Positions 16,385-24,951 of a DNA stretch of 37,028 nt are shown in pieces (position 1 is the stretch's first letter; each line of letters starts with the position of its first letter). Position numbers and translations under genes: made by a program. The notes beneath the pieces are model-generated. The model had not been told where the DNA came from and searched no databases. It saw only the letters and a list, made by a program, of their open reading frames with translations. Location of the stretch: the NCBI GenBank assembly GCA_029263615.1, contig JAJUFT010000021.1, forward strand, positions 1-37,028, given 5' to 3'. Origin of the DNA: Alcaligenaceae bacterium (GTDB taxonomy: Bacteria > Pseudomonadota > Gammaproteobacteria > Burkholderiales > Burkholderiaceae_B).

Positions 16385-17902
16385 TCAGAGCTTGAAGCGC
16401 TCCAGTAGCTGGCGATCGGATTCCAGCCTGTCCCGCAGCTGGCGAATGCGCACGTCGAGCTCCGACTGTTCGTAGAAATCACGGCTCATGGCGCGCGCCT
16501 GCTGCAACTGCTCCACGGCCGCGGGCAACGCGCCGGTCAATTCATAGTAGGTCGCCATCGATCGGCGCGCATTGGGCCGGCGACCCAGTGCCTCGTTGCT
16601 TTGCGCCTGCAGCTGCCACAAGCGGGGCACATCGGGCCACTGCTTGAGTCGTTTGCCCAGCTCGTCCACGGCGGCCTCGTGCCGGCCGGCTTTCTGAAGC
16701 GCTTCCACATGGGCCAGCGCCACGCCCTGGCTGTCCGGCCAACGGCGCGCGGCCTGCTCTCCCAGGCGCAGGGCTGCCTCGATGTCGCCCCGCTTCAGGG
16801 CGATCGCCACTTCCAGCGCCGCGATCTGCGGAGAACCGGGCCCACCCGCCTTGGCCTGCGTCAGGGCTTCGGCTGCCTGCGCATCGTCGCCGCGCTTCCA
16901 CGCAGCATAGGCCAGCCCGTACCAGGCGGCTGCACGCCGCGCTCCCTGTTCCTGACGCGTCTCCGCCCGAAGCACCTCCTCGGCCGACCTCAGCGCCTGG
17001 CCGGCCCGCGCCTGCTCGATGCGCAACTTGGCGCGCACGAACCAAAAGGCATCGCTGCTGACATTTGCACGGCGATCGGCGCGCAGGATGCGATTCTGCG
17101 CATCGGAAAGCCGTTGAACCGACAGCGGGTGCGTGCTGGTGTAGGCGTTACCCCCGGCCCCCTGGTTCAAACGGGATGCATTTTCAAGCCGCTGGAACAT
17201 GCGCGCCATGCCGGCCGGGTCGTACCCGGCCCGCGACATCATGTCCAGGCCCATGCGGTCGGCTTCCTGTTCGGCCTGCCGTGAGAAACCCAGCTGGCGG
17301 TCGACCGCCGCCGCCTGACCGAAGGCCGCCACGCCCATCGCCAGATCGGCACTACCGGACAGGGCCGCCAGCAGGGCGCCCGCCAATGCCGCAATCATGG
17401 CGTGGTTGGTCTGGGCGCGTTGCGTCATGCCGCGGGCGATGTGACGCTGCAGCACGTGGCTGATTTCATGTGCCACCACGGAGGCCAACTCGGATTCCGA
17501 TTCCGCCGCAACCACCAGCCCGCTGTTGATGCCGATGTAACCGCCGGGCAAGGCGAAGGCGTTGATCTGCGGGTCGCGCAAGGCGAACACATTGATGCGG
17601 TCGGCTGCCGTGGAGGTGTGTGATGCGAGCTTCTGCCCCATGTCGGTCAGATACTGCAGGACATCGGGGTCGCTAATGTAGGTGGGGTCGCGACGCCCCT
17701 GCTCCATGATGGCGTCGCCCAGTGTCCGCTCGAGCTCAGGCGAGAGCTCGGCGGCTGACGCCACGCCCATGCTGGGGATGCCCGTGGGCTGGGCGTGCAC
17801 ACCGCAAGGCAGGGCCATCAGGGTGGCCGCCAACAGCCGTCCGGACGCCAGACGCCGCAGGGAACCGGGAAGCTGTCTGGAGATTCGGCGGAGGTACAGC
17901 AC
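16385..17902 (-). CDS. BepA-like M48 metalloprotease with TPR tail
   Basis: A 505-residue protein. A signal peptide ends near residue 37 (MALPCGVHA), so it acts in the periplasm. The M48 zinc site is HEISH at 145-149 with the third ligand Glu213 in EQEADRMG. THPLSVQRLSDAQNR follows, as in E. coli BepA (YfgC), which removes or assists stalled outer-membrane proteins such as LptD at the BAM complex. From about residue 280 onward the sequence is Ala/Arg/Leu-rich TPR-like repeats. I choose GTG 17902 because GAGGG lies about 7 bases upstream. A TTG seven codons earlier (17923) is the alternative. It follows the CtaG-type gene on the same strand after a short gap and is probably in the same transcription unit. 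Confidence 0.9.
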   Translation of the reverse strand: MLYLRRISRQLPGSLRRLASGRLLAATLMALPCGVHAQPTGIPSMGVASAAELSPELERTLGDAIMEQGRRDPTYISDPDVLQYLTDMGQKLASHTSTAADRINVFALRDPQINAFALPGGYIGINSGLVVAAESESELASVVAHEISHVLQRHIARGMTQRAQTNHAMIAALAGALLAALSGSADLAMGVAAFGQAAAVDRQLGFSRQAEQEADRMGLDMMSRAGYDPAGMARMFQRLENASRLNQGAGGNAYTSTHPLSVQRLSDAQNRILRADRRANVSSDAFWFVRAKLRIEQARAGQALRSAEEVLRAETRQEQGARRAAAWYGLAYAAWKRGDDAQAAEALTQAKAGGPGSPQIAALEVAIALKRGDIEAALRLGEQAARRWPDSQGVALAHVEALQKAGRHEAAVDELGKRLKQWPDVPRLWQLQAQSNEALGRRPNARRSMATYYELTGALPAAVEQLQQARAMSRDFYEQSELDVRIRQLRDRLESDRQLLERFKL

Positions 17903-17928
17903 GGTGAACCCTCGTGAAGGCAAACCCG

Positions 17929-18789
17929 TCAGGACGCCACCGGCACACGCGGTGCGCCCACGCGGCCCTTGGTTTTATGCGGAAGGCGGTTCTTCTCGGA
18001 AAGACGCATGACCGTCGACAGGGCATACAACACCCCGAAGACCTCGACGAAACCCGCCAGCACCCACATTGTGAGCCCCCCGATGGCCTGGTCGGCCACA
18101 GCCGTCATGCCGGGGATGGCGCGACCGCAAAGATCGAAGATGGGGTAGAGGTCGGTTTCCGAGAAGGTGATGACGGCGCCGGCGATGATCTGCGGGACCA
18201 TGGTGATGAGCGGACAGAACACCCGCCCCCCGGGCGACATCACCGCGGGCGGGCTGGGCCGGCGATCGAGAATCAGGTTCCAGTACATGAAGCCGCTGAT
18301 GACCACCGACCAGTTCATGAGCCGGTACAGGCGCCAGTCGAGCATGGAGTAGAACTGGACGGTCGGGTGAAGAAAGCCCACCACCAGAATGACGAACAGG
18401 AAGGGGACGAGAACCCGGTTCGTGAGCACGGCCTCGATGGCCCGGCCCAGGCTGCCGCGACGGAAGTCACGCAGGCGGATGCGCCAGCTTAGCGGCAGGC
18501 CGGCACGCAGCACCTGGCCCGGGTAAGCGCCCATGATGAGCAGCGGGCCCAGATGATGCAGCACCAGATGCTGGAGACGGTGAATGAAGAACATGCGCTC
18601 GGCGTAGTAGTCGAGCCGAGTGTGCATGGCCAGGTAGAGAATGACCATGCCCGACCAGAACAGCGCCTTGCGCCACCCGGTGACCTGATGGACCCGTATG
18701 CCACGCTGGAAAAGCCAGGCCCCCCCGATGAAGAAGAACAGGAACAGGGGAGAGAATTCCCAGGGAATGAGCCATTCGAGCAGATGCAT
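17929..18789 (-). CDS. CtaG-type cytochrome c oxidase assembly protein (Caa3_CtaG family)
   Basis: A 286-residue membrane protein with about seven hydrophobic segments (PLFLFFFIGGAWLF, ALFWSGMVILYLAM, VPFLFVILVVGFLHPTVQF, and others). The AERMFFIHRLQHLVLHHLGP segment, rich in conserved His and Met, and the central GFMYWNLILDRRPSPP motif identify the Bacillus CtaG type (PF09678), needed for copper-haem oxidase maturation, probably copper handling at the inner membrane. This differs from the Cox11 proteins also called CtaG. It lies between the orphan MgtC-like gene and the BepA-like gene on the minus strand. No oxidase subunit genes are next to it. The nearest oxidase-like genes are the cydAB pair 14 kb away, which is not a known CtaG client. 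Confidence 0.87.
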   Translation of the reverse strand: MHLLEWLIPWEFSPLFLFFFIGGAWLFQRGIRVHQVTGWRKALFWSGMVILYLAMHTRLDYYAERMFFIHRLQHLVLHHLGPLLIMGAYPGQVLRAGLPLSWRIRLRDFRRGSLGRAIEAVLTNRVLVPFLFVILVVGFLHPTVQFYSMLDWRLYRLMNWSVVISGFMYWNLILDRRPSPPAVMSPGGRVFCPLITMVPQIIAGAVITFSETDLYPIFDLCGRAIPGMTAVADQAIGGLTMWVLAGFVEVFGVLYALSTVMRLSEKNRLPHKTKGRVGAPRVPVAS

Positions 18790-18827
18790 GGGCGGGTCCG
18801 GTCAGGCAACCATCGTGAGCACTGCCC

Positions 18828-19163
18828 CTAGTTTAAGGCATGCCGCCGCGCGCTTCCCCAGTGGATTTCATGAATGCCGGGGTGGGCCTGCAGACGCCTG
18901 GCACGCGACATGAGCTCGGAGCGCATGGGCGGCGGGCAATCGACGGTGATGCTGGCCCGCACCATGCCTGCCGGTTCGCCGTAATCGACGCTCACGTGGG
19001 CAATCTGGATGTCGCCGGCGTGCAGATCACGGTAGATCTGGCGGCGCACGGACGGCAGCTGTTCACGAGGACAAACAACAGTGAGTCGGGAAGTGTTGCG
19101 CGGTGCGCGTGCAGCCGAGGCTTGCACGCCGGCACGGCGCAAGAACAGATGAAACAGACGCAT
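18828..19163 (-). CDS. Small protein resembling the MgtC C-terminal ACT-like domain
   Basis: A 111-residue protein. After a short basic N terminus (MRLFHLFLRR), residues 30-105 (RLTVVCPREQLPSVRRQI ... IQIAHVSVDYGE ... MVRASITVDCPPPMRSELM ... GIHEIHWG) have the beta-alpha-beta pattern of the ACT-like domain that ends MgtC/SapB membrane proteins. The membrane part of MgtC is missing and no truncated copy is visible upstream. The identity is a pattern-based inference. The ATG at 19163 has a strong AGGAG, but that site is predicted to be locked in a stem (see the leader feature). The CtaG-type gene begins 38 bases after the stop and is probably in the same operon. Confidence 0.65.
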   Translation of the reverse strand: MRLFHLFLRRAGVQASAARAPRNTSRLTVVCPREQLPSVRRQIYRDLHAGDIQIAHVSVDYGEPAGMVRASITVDCPPPMRSELMSRARRLQAHPGIHEIHWGSARRHALN

Positions 19164-19402
19164 AACGGGACTCCTGCCCCCGGCGGAACAACACCGGGGA
19201 TCGGCTTGTGTAAGGGACACAAACCTGGTTATCGGGTACGGCGGGAGTCAGCATGCGAACATGCGGGAAGCTCCGCGCCCTGGTTCCAGGGCACGGGCGA
19301 GCAATGTGGCTCTAGTGCCTGGAACGAGAGAAGTCGACTTCGGGTCGACTGCAACTTTCGCCGGGGTCGGTATTCACCACACAGCTCCATGAAGTTTCAA
19401 CG
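19164..19402 (-). promoter_or_regulatory. Structured 5' leader sequestering the ribosome-binding site
   Basis: Read on the minus strand, the roughly 239-nt leader contains: a hairpin with 8 bp GTTCCAGG/CCTGGAAC (19325-19283), a GCATG-TTCG-CATGC hairpin (19264-19251), and then a closed junction. The closing stem pairs GACTCC (19249-19244) with GGAGTC (19174-19169), extended by GCC/GGC past one mismatch. Inside lie GTTTGTGT/ACACAAGC (19224-19204) and CCCCGG/CCGGGG (19199-19178). The GGAGTC strand is the Shine-Dalgarno of the gene starting at 19163. This is riboswitch- or attenuator-like. I could not match it to a known class (not the yybP-ykoY, M-box or fluoride pattern). Confidence 0.55.
19248..19262 (-). 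other. Four-codon upstream reading frame (MFAC) in the leader
   Basis: ATG TTC GCA TGC TGA, with GGAG (19274-19271) 8 bases upstream, is a plausible translated micro-ORF. Its TGA (19250-19248) overlaps the first two bases of the GACTCC strand that masks the downstream ribosome-binding site. A ribosome stopping there would cover that strand and free the downstream start. Translation is unproven. Confidence 0.35.
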
Positions 19403-19408
19403 ACCGCA

Positions 19409-19437
19409 ATTCTAGCAGAAAAACGCTTGCCACACAA
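19409..19437 (-). promoter_or_regulatory. Sigma-70 promoter of the leader / MgtC-like / ctaG / bepA-like unit
   Basis: On the minus strand, TTGTGT (19437-19432) and TAGAAT (19414-19409) are 17 bases apart. Transcription would begin near 19402, about 239 nt before the first long gene. The remaining 148 bases to the divergent ubiH start hold a GC-rich stretch and the TAAAAT box listed next. Confidence 0.7.
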
Positions 19438-19576
19438 AGCTTTACGCGCCTTTCGGGGCACTGCCTCCGCCGCTGCCGGGCCGCCCTCTAGGCGCGATCC
19501 CCCTGCCCCCGCGCCTGGGGCCGGTTGCGATGCCCGGGCTCAGGCGCAGCCGCGTCCCCGGCTTTCCGCAAGTGCG

Positions 19577-19582
19577 TAAAAT
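19577..19582 (+). promoter_or_regulatory. TAAAAT -10 box immediately before ubiH
   Basis: TAAAAT ends 6 bases before the ATG at 19589, with only AGCCCC between and no Shine-Dalgarno sequence. As with the Nudix and dusB genes, this geometry would yield a leaderless transcript. The -35 match is poor. Confidence 0.35.
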
Positions 19583-19588
19583 AGCCCC

Positions 19589-20761
19589 ATGGATACCTCG
19601 GACTTCGATGTCGTCATACTGGGAGCCGGCCCGGCAGGGTCGGCGCTGGCGCTTGCTCTCGCGCGCAAGGCGCGCGATTCGGCCCGCATCGCCCTGATGG
19701 GCATGCCCCGTCCGGCCGCACCGCCCCCCGGAGCGGGCATGGCGGCCTCGGCCGGCGTCGACCCGCGCTGTCTCGCCCTGAACCACGGCAGCCGCGTGTT
19801 TCTGGAAACGCTCGGAGCCTGGCCCGTCCAGGCTGCCGATATCCGGCAGGTTCATGTCTCGCAGCGCCACCGTCTCGGCCGGGTCATCATCGATCATCGC
19901 GAACTGGATGTCCCGCGCCTGGGCAATGTGGTTCGATACGACGATCTCCTCGACACCCTGCAGGCGGCGCTCACGCGCAGCGGCGTGACACGCATCGAGG
20001 CCCGCGCCCTGCCCCGTCTGTCCGGTCATTGCATTGAATGCCATCATGAAAACGGCGTCGTCAGCGCCCGGCTGGCCGTGCAATCCGACGGTGCACGTCC
20101 CACGGGCGTGGAACGGCAATACGGACAGCATGCCATCCTGACGAATGTCCGCGCCAGCCGTCCGCGGCCCGGCTGGGCATACGAACGGTTCACGCGCACC
20201 GGGCCGCTCGCAGCGCTGCCCCACCCTCAGGGCGATGACCTCTACAGCATTGTCTGGTGCTGCAGCCCCGAACAGGCGGACACCTTGCGCGGCCTGCCCA
20301 GGCAGGAATTCGACCGGCGCCTGCAGGAGCAGTTCGGCGACCGGCTGGGCAAGCTCGAGAGCGTGACACGGGTTTCCGTCTTCCCGCTCGCCCTGCACGC
20401 GGGGCCCACACGCATCAACCCGCGCTGCATCGCCATCGGCAATGCGGCACAGACCCTGCATCCCGTGGCCGGCCAGGGGCTCAACCTGGGGCTGCGCGAT
20501 GTCGCACAGCTGAGCCACGCCCTCGGGCCCTGGCTGCTGCACCCCGACCGCGACCCGGAGCCCTTCTGCAAGGAGTTCACCGGTCGCAGGGGGCCCGACC
20601 GCTGGCTGACCATCGCCATCACCGACGTGTTGCCGCGCATTTTCTCGACGCGCAACCCCCTCGTCGAACATGCCGGGGGCGCGGCCCTGCTGGCCATGGA
20701 CCTGCTCCCGCCGCTGCGCAATCAGCTGGCCCGCCAGCTCCTGGAAGGGCTGCGCACCTGA
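19589..20761 (+). CDS. ubiH: UbiH-like FAD-dependent ubiquinone-biosynthesis hydroxylase
   Basis: A 390-residue class A flavoprotein monooxygenase of the UbiH/UbiF/VisC/COQ6 family, which hydroxylates the ring of ubiquinone precursors at the membrane. The FAD dinucleotide motif GAGPAGSALALALA is at 12-25. RYDDLLDTLQAAL and the SDGARP region follow, then WAYERFTRTGPLAALP. The second FAD motif reads AIGNAAQTLHPVAGQGLNLG, where GNAAQTLHP instead of GDAAH is the E. coli UbiH version, which is why I prefer ubiH over ubiF. It precedes dusB by 71 bases on the same strand. A second flavin hydroxylase of this pathway is not in the window. Confidence 0.85.
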   Translation: MDTSDFDVVILGAGPAGSALALALARKARDSARIALMGMPRPAAPPPGAGMAASAGVDPRCLALNHGSRVFLETLGAWPVQAADIRQVHVSQRHRLGRVIIDHRELDVPRLGNVVRYDDLLDTLQAALTRSGVTRIEARALPRLSGHCIECHHENGVVSARLAVQSDGARPTGVERQYGQHAILTNVRASRPRPGWAYERFTRTGPLAALPHPQGDDLYSIVWCCSPEQADTLRGLPRQEFDRRLQEQFGDRLGKLESVTRVSVFPLALHAGPTRINPRCIAIGNAAQTLHPVAGQGLNLGLRDVAQLSHALGPWLLHPDRDPEPFCKEFTGRRGPDRWLTIAITDVLPRIFSTRNPLVEHAGGAALLAMDLLPPLRNQLARQLLEGLRT

Positions 20762-20820
20762 CGCCGCGCCGCCCTGCAGGCGTGGGGTCATTGGTGCCCG
20801 ACGTGTTTCTGCAGGGGCGT

Positions 20821-20826
20821 TAAAAT
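20821..20826 (+). promoter_or_regulatory. TAAAAT -10 box immediately before dusB
   Basis: TAAAAT ends 6 bases before the dusB ATG (20833), separated by CTCGGG, with no usable Shine-Dalgarno spacing. This is the third example of the same arrangement in the window. No clear -35. Confidence 0.35.
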
Positions 20827-20832
20827 CTCGGG

Positions 20833-21843
20833 ATGCGCATCGGCTCCTGGACACTTTCCCACCCCGTCTTCGTGGCACCCATGGCGGGTGTTACCGATCG
20901 CCCCTATCGTCGCCTGTGCAAGGCGCTGGGGGCGTCGTACGCCGTGTCCGAAATGGCGGCGAGCAACCCCCAGCTGTGGAACAGCGTGAAGACATCGCGC
21001 CGTCTGGACCACAAGGGGGAATCCGAGCCGATCGCCGTGCAGATTGCCGGTTCCGACCCCGACATGATGGCCGAAGCGGCGCGCTACAACATTGAGAAAG
21101 GCGCCCACATCATCGACATCAACATGGGGTGTCCGGTGAAGAAAGTGTGCAATGTCGCCTCGGGCTCGGCCCTGCTGCGCGACGAGGCACTGGTCAGCCG
21201 CATTCTGCATCGCGTGGTCGAGGCCTGCCGGCCCTACGACGTACCGGTGACGCTCAAGACGCGCACTGGCTGGGACCGCAACTCGCGCAATGCAGTGCGG
21301 ATCGGCCAGATCGCCCAGGACGCCGGCATTGCGGCGCTGATCCTGCACGGCCGCACGCGCTGCGACCTCTACCAGGGGGAAGCCGAATACGACACCCTGC
21401 GCGAGGTGAAAAGCTGCCTTGAAATTCCCGTCGTCGCCAATGGGGATATCGATAGTCCCGAGAAGGCGCGCCAAGTATTAGAGTATACGGGCGCCGATGC
21501 GGTGATGATCGGCCGCGCCGCTCAGGGCAGGCCATGGATCTTCCGCGAGATCAGCCATTACCTCGCAACGGGGGAACACCTGGCACCACCCACCTGGGGC
21601 GAACTCCGGCGATGCCTGCTCGACCACCTGGAAGACCACTACCAGTTCTATGGTCAGTTCACAGGCGTGCGCACCGCCCGCAAGCACATCGGATGGTATC
21701 TCGAAGGCCTTCCCGGCGCGGAACAAGTGCGGCAACAGATCAATCGCAGCGAAACAACAAAGGACCAGGTTCATGCCCTGCAGACCTGGTTCGACCAATT
21801 CTCCACCAACGAAACCATAGCGCCTCACGCCCTTGCAGCGTGA
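20833..21843 (+). CDS. dusB: tRNA-dihydrouridine synthase B
   Basis: A 336-residue FMN enzyme that reduces specific uridines in the tRNA D-loop to dihydrouridine. The Dus signatures are APMAGVTDRPYRRLC at 15-29, INMGCPVKKV at 96-105 with catalytic Cys100 (the usual GCPAKKV has Ala where this has Val), LKTRTGWD, LILHGRTRCDLYQGEAEYD, VVANGDI and the phosphate loop GADAVMIGRAAQGRPWIF. The C-terminal helical domain matches DusB. fis follows 25 bases after the stop, the same dusB-fis pairing as in E. coli, where fis expression depends on dusB upstream. The start was chosen at ATG 20833. Confidence 0.96.
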   Translation: MRIGSWTLSHPVFVAPMAGVTDRPYRRLCKALGASYAVSEMAASNPQLWNSVKTSRRLDHKGESEPIAVQIAGSDPDMMAEAARYNIEKGAHIIDINMGCPVKKVCNVASGSALLRDEALVSRILHRVVEACRPYDVPVTLKTRTGWDRNSRNAVRIGQIAQDAGIAALILHGRTRCDLYQGEAEYDTLREVKSCLEIPVVANGDIDSPEKARQVLEYTGADAVMIGRAAQGRPWIFREISHYLATGEHLAPPTWGELRRCLLDHLEDHYQFYGQFTGVRTARKHIGWYLEGLPGAEQVRQQINRSETTKDQVHALQTWFDQFSTNETIAPHALAA

Positions 21844-21868
21844 GCCTCAACCAGAGCACTTCCACATC

Positions 21869-22108
21869 ATGAGCAACATCAATCCCCTGGAACAGTCCGT
21901 GCGCGATCGACTCGAACGTTACTTCACGGATCTGGGCGACTCCGAACCCCGTGACATGCTGGCCATGGTCATCAGCTGCGTGGAGCGCCCCGTGCTGCAA
22001 GTGGCCCTGGAAAAGTCCAACGGCAACCAGTCCAAGGCAGCCGCCATGCTGGGCATCACCCGCAGCACGCTGCGCAAGAAACTGCTGGCTCATGACCTGC
22101 AACCCTGA
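21869..22108 (+). CDS. fis: Fis family DNA-binding protein
   Basis: A 79-residue nucleoid protein. The C-terminal helix-turn-helix is QSKAAAMLGITRSTLRKKL at about 54-72, which matches the Fis/NtrC type, and the N-terminal part RDRLERYFTDLGDSEPRD supplies dimer helices. Betaproteobacterial Fis is shorter than E. coli Fis (98 residues), and 79 is normal. I start at ATG 21869. A TTG at 21833 would overlap dusB and add an unlikely N terminus. In the dusB-fis-purH context it is likely co-transcribed with dusB. No good Shine-Dalgarno is visible before the ATG, so translational coupling to dusB may matter. Confidence 0.93.
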   Translation: MSNINPLEQSVRDRLERYFTDLGDSEPRDMLAMVISCVERPVLQVALEKSNGNQSKAAAMLGITRSTLRKKLLAHDLQP

Positions 22109-22132
22109 TTTCCTCAATCACCACACATTCCC

Positions 22133-23725
22133 ATGAAAATTCAGACCGCTCTCATCTCCGTGTCCGACAAATCGGGCATCGTCGACTTTGCCCAGGCTCT
22201 TGCGAGTCGTGGTGTACGAATTCTGTCCACCGGCGGCACCGCGCGCCTGCTGGCAGAAGCCGGCATCAAGGTGACCGAAGTCGCCCAGCACACGGGCTCC
22301 CCCGAGATCCTCGACGGGCGGGTCAAGACCCTGCACCCCAAGATCCACGGCGGTCTGCTGGCACGGCGGGACAGCGAAGAACATCTGCAGGCGCTGGAGC
22401 AGCACGGCATCGATCGCATCGACCTGCTCGTCGTGAACCTCTACCCCTTTCGCGAGACCATCGCCAAGCCCGACTGCACTTTTGCCGACGCCATCGAAAA
22501 CATCGACATCGGCGGCCCGGCCATGTTGCGCGCTGCCGCCAAGAATCACGGCACGCCGGTAGGCGGCGCCACCGTGGTCATCGACCCGGCCGACTATGGC
22601 CGCGTGCTGGCCGAGATCGACGGCCCGCAGGGTGCCCCCTCGTATGGTCTGCGCCTGGAACTGGCCGCCAAGGTGTTCGCCCATACGGCCGCCTACGATG
22701 GCGCCATCGCCAGCTACCTGAGCAGCCTGGCCCAGGCCGAGCCGGCGCAGGACCAGCCTGCAGAACGCAATGAATGGCCCCGCGTCCTGAACCTGCAGCT
22801 CAAGCAGAACCAGGTGCTGCGCTATGGCGAGAATCCGCATCAGCAAGCCGCCTTTTACGTCGATCCGGCGGTTGCCCCGGGCCTGCTGGGCAGCTACACC
22901 CAGCTGCAGGGCAAGGAACTGTCCTACAACAACATCGCCGATGCCGACGCGGGCTGGGAATGCGTGCGCAGCTTCGACTCCGCCGCCTGCGTGATCATCA
23001 AGCATGCCAACCCCTGTGGCGTCGCCGTGGGCGCCAGCCCACTGGAAGCCTATGAAAAGGCCTTCAAGACCGACCCCACCTCGGCCTTTGGCGGCATCAT
23101 CGCCTTCAATCGTCCCGTCGACGGCGCCACGGCAGAAGCCGTCAGCAAGCAGTTTGTCGAAGTCGTGCTGGCTCCCGAGTACTCCTCGCAGGCCATGGCA
23201 GTATTCGCTGCCAAGAAGAATGTTCGCGTGCTGCAGATCCCGCTGGGCGACGGGCGCAACGCTTTCGACGTCAAGCGGGTGGGCGGCGGCTGGCTGGTCC
23301 AGAATCCCGACGACTTCCTTGCTCCCGATGCCGAATTCCGTGTGGTGACCGACATTCAACCCACGGCCCAGCAAATGGATGACCTTCGCTTTGCCTGGAA
23401 GGTGGCCAAGTTCGTGAAATCCAATGCCATCGTTTTTGCCGGCAACGGCATGACGCTGGGCGTCGGCGCCGGTCAGATGAGCCGCGTGGATTCCGCCCGG
23501 ATCGCCTCGATCAAGGCTCAGAATGCGGGCCTGACCCTGGCCGGTTCCGCCGTGGCGTCCGACGCGTTCTTCCCCTTCCGCGACGGCCTTGACGTGGTGG
23601 TCGACGCCGGCGCCGGCTGCGTGATCCAGCCGGGCGGCAGCATCCGCGACGACGAAGTCATCGCCGCGGCCAACGAGCGTGGCATTCCCATGGTGTTCAC
23701 GGGCACGCGTCACTTCCGCCACTGA
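22133..23725 (+). CDS. purH: Bifunctional AICAR formyltransferase / IMP cyclohydrolase
   Basis: A 530-residue enzyme carrying out the last two steps of IMP synthesis. The N-terminal MGS-like IMP cyclohydrolase domain begins [18 protein letters not shown] and includes [13 protein letters not shown] and [17 protein letters not shown]. The C-terminal AICAR transformylase contains [25 protein letters not shown], the catalytic Lys-His in [13 protein letters not shown], and [11 protein letters not shown]. It ends [17 protein letters not shown], the conserved PurH C terminus. The TGA of purH shares its last base with the ATG of ruvC (TGATG at 23723), so the two are translationally coupled. Confidence 0.98.
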   Translation: MKIQTALISVSDKSGIVDFAQALASRGVRILSTGGTARLLAEAGIKVTEVAQHTGSPEILDGRVKTLHPKIHGGLLARRDSEEHLQALEQHGIDRIDLLVVNLYPFRETIAKPDCTFADAIENIDIGGPAMLRAAAKNHGTPVGGATVVIDPADYGRVLAEIDGPQGAPSYGLRLELAAKVFAHTAAYDGAIASYLSSLAQAEPAQDQPAERNEWPRVLNLQLKQNQVLRYGENPHQQAAFYVDPAVAPGLLGSYTQLQGKELSYNNIADADAGWECVRSFDSAACVIIKHANPCGVAVGASPLEAYEKAFKTDPTSAFGGIIAFNRPVDGATAEAVSKQFVEVVLAPEYSSQAMAVFAAKKNVRVLQIPLGDGRNAFDVKRVGGGWLVQNPDDFLAPDAEFRVVTDIQPTAQQMDDLRFAWKVAKFVKSNAIVFAGNGMTLGVGAGQMSRVDSARIASIKAQNAGLTLAGSAVASDAFFPFRDGLDVVVDAGAGCVIQPGGSIRDDEVIAAANERGIPMVFTGTRHFRH

Positions 23726-24264
23726 TGCGCATCCTGGGCATCGACCCCGGCCTGCGCCGCACGGGCTTCGGCGTCATCGACGTCGACGGCCCGCGCCTGC
23801 TGTACGTGGCCAGCGGCACCATCGTCGTGCCCAGCCATCTCAGCCTGGCGGCTCGGCTCAAGACCATTCTCGATCACATCCGGGAAGTGGCCGCCGAGCA
23901 CCGGCCGGACATCGCGGCCATGGAGAAGGTATTTCTCAACACCAACCCCACTTCCACCCTGCTGCTGGGCCAGGCACGGGGAGCCGCCCTGTGCGGTCTG
24001 GCCGATTCCGGCCTGGAAGTGCACGAGTACACGGCCCTGCAAATCAAGAAGGCGGTGGTGGGTTCGGGCCGCGCGGCGAAGGAACAGGTGCAGCACATGG
24101 TGCAGCGCCTGCTGGCGCTCAATGGCCTGCCCGCGCCCGACTCGGCTGACGCGCTCGCCTGCGCCATCTGTCATGCCCACTTGCAGCCAGTGGCCCTCGC
24201 CCTGTCGAGGAACAAACTGCTGCAGGGCACGGGGCGCATGCGCAATGGCCGCCTGCTCGGCTGA
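23725..24264 (+). CDS. ruvC: Holliday junction resolvase RuvC
   Basis: A 179-residue endonuclease that cleaves Holliday junctions positioned by RuvAB. The RNase H-like catalytic acids are visible: Asp7 ([14 protein letters not shown]), Glu67 (AAMEKVF), Asp139 and Asp142 ([12 protein letters not shown]). The [15 protein letters not shown] block is conserved. It starts one base inside the purH stop codon and is followed by ruvA after 30 bases. The length is typical. Confidence 0.97.
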   Translation: MRILGIDPGLRRTGFGVIDVDGPRLLYVASGTIVVPSHLSLAARLKTILDHIREVAAEHRPDIAAMEKVFLNTNPTSTLLLGQARGAALCGLADSGLEVHEYTALQIKKAVVGSGRAAKEQVQHMVQRLLALNGLPAPDSADALACAICHAHLQPVALALSRNKLLQGTGRMRNGRLLG

Positions 24265-24294
24265 GGCCGGCCTCACTCTTCACGGAAACCAGAC

Positions 24295-24870
24295 ATGATC
24301 GGACGCATACACGGCGTATTACTGGAAAAGTCGAGCCCGCCCACCATTTGCGTGGATGTCGGCGGGGTGGGCTACGAAATTGATGTGCCCATGAGCACCC
24401 TGTACAAGCTGCCGGATGTCGGTGCCCAGGTCACCCTGTTCACCCACCTGCAGGTGCGTGAAGACGCCCAGCTGCTCTACGGTTTTTCCACCAAGGCGGA
24501 ACGCAGCGCCTTTCGATCGCTGATCAAGGTGACGGGAGTGGGCGCCCGCATTGCGCTGGCGGTACTGTCGGGCATGAGTGTGGAAGAGCTTTCCAGCGCC
24601 ATCACCTTGCAGGAAACCGGGCGGCTCACACAAGTGCCCGGCATCGGCAAGAAGACGGCGGAAAGACTGTTGCTGGAACTGCGCGGCAAGCTTGGCGCCG
24701 ATCTCGATATCTCTGCGGCGCCGGCCGTGGACGGCCAAGCCGACATTCTGAATGCCCTGCTGTCCCTGGGCTATTCCAGCGCCGAATCGCAGAAAGCCCT
24801 CAAGACGCTGCCGGCGGGCGTGGAAGTGGCCGAGGGCATTCGCATGGCGCTGAAGTCACTGGCCCGCTGA
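24295..24870 (+). CDS. ruvA: Holliday junction DNA helicase subunit RuvA
   Basis: A 191-residue protein that forms the tetramer holding the Holliday junction for RuvB motors. Domain I starts [13 protein letters not shown] with the OB fold. Two helix-hairpin-helix motifs follow, [17 protein letters not shown] (about residues 78-94) and [20 protein letters not shown] (about 113-132), the DNA-contacting part. A Gly/Ala-rich linker then leads to domain III ([20 protein letters not shown]) that contacts RuvB. Its usual partner ruvB is not next: a gene on the opposite strand separates them. Confidence 0.97.
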   Translation: MIGRIHGVLLEKSSPPTICVDVGGVGYEIDVPMSTLYKLPDVGAQVTLFTHLQVREDAQLLYGFSTKAERSAFRSLIKVTGVGARIALAVLSGMSVEELSSAITLQETGRLTQVPGIGKKTAERLLLELRGKLGADLDISAAPAVDGQADILNALLSLGYSSAESQKALKTLPAGVEVAEGIRMALKSLAR

Positions 24871-24951
24871 ACACACCCCGGCTGCGCGCCTGGCCGCCCG
24901 CGCGGCAAGAGACCGCCCGGGGCGCACAGGCGGGCGGGCACGCGAGTAACC

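Noticed and set aside
19063-19254. 63-codon reading frame starting in the leader and overlapping the MgtC-like gene, considered as a leader peptide
   Set aside because: It has several Pro codons but no good ribosome-binding site of its own, and it runs far into the next gene out of frame. The four-codon frame just upstream has a better start signal.
22118-23722. 534-codon open frame antisense to purH
   Set aside because: A GC-rich codon-bias shadow: the other strand is an unmistakable purH, and the antisense translation has Gly/His/Ala-rich, non-family sequence.
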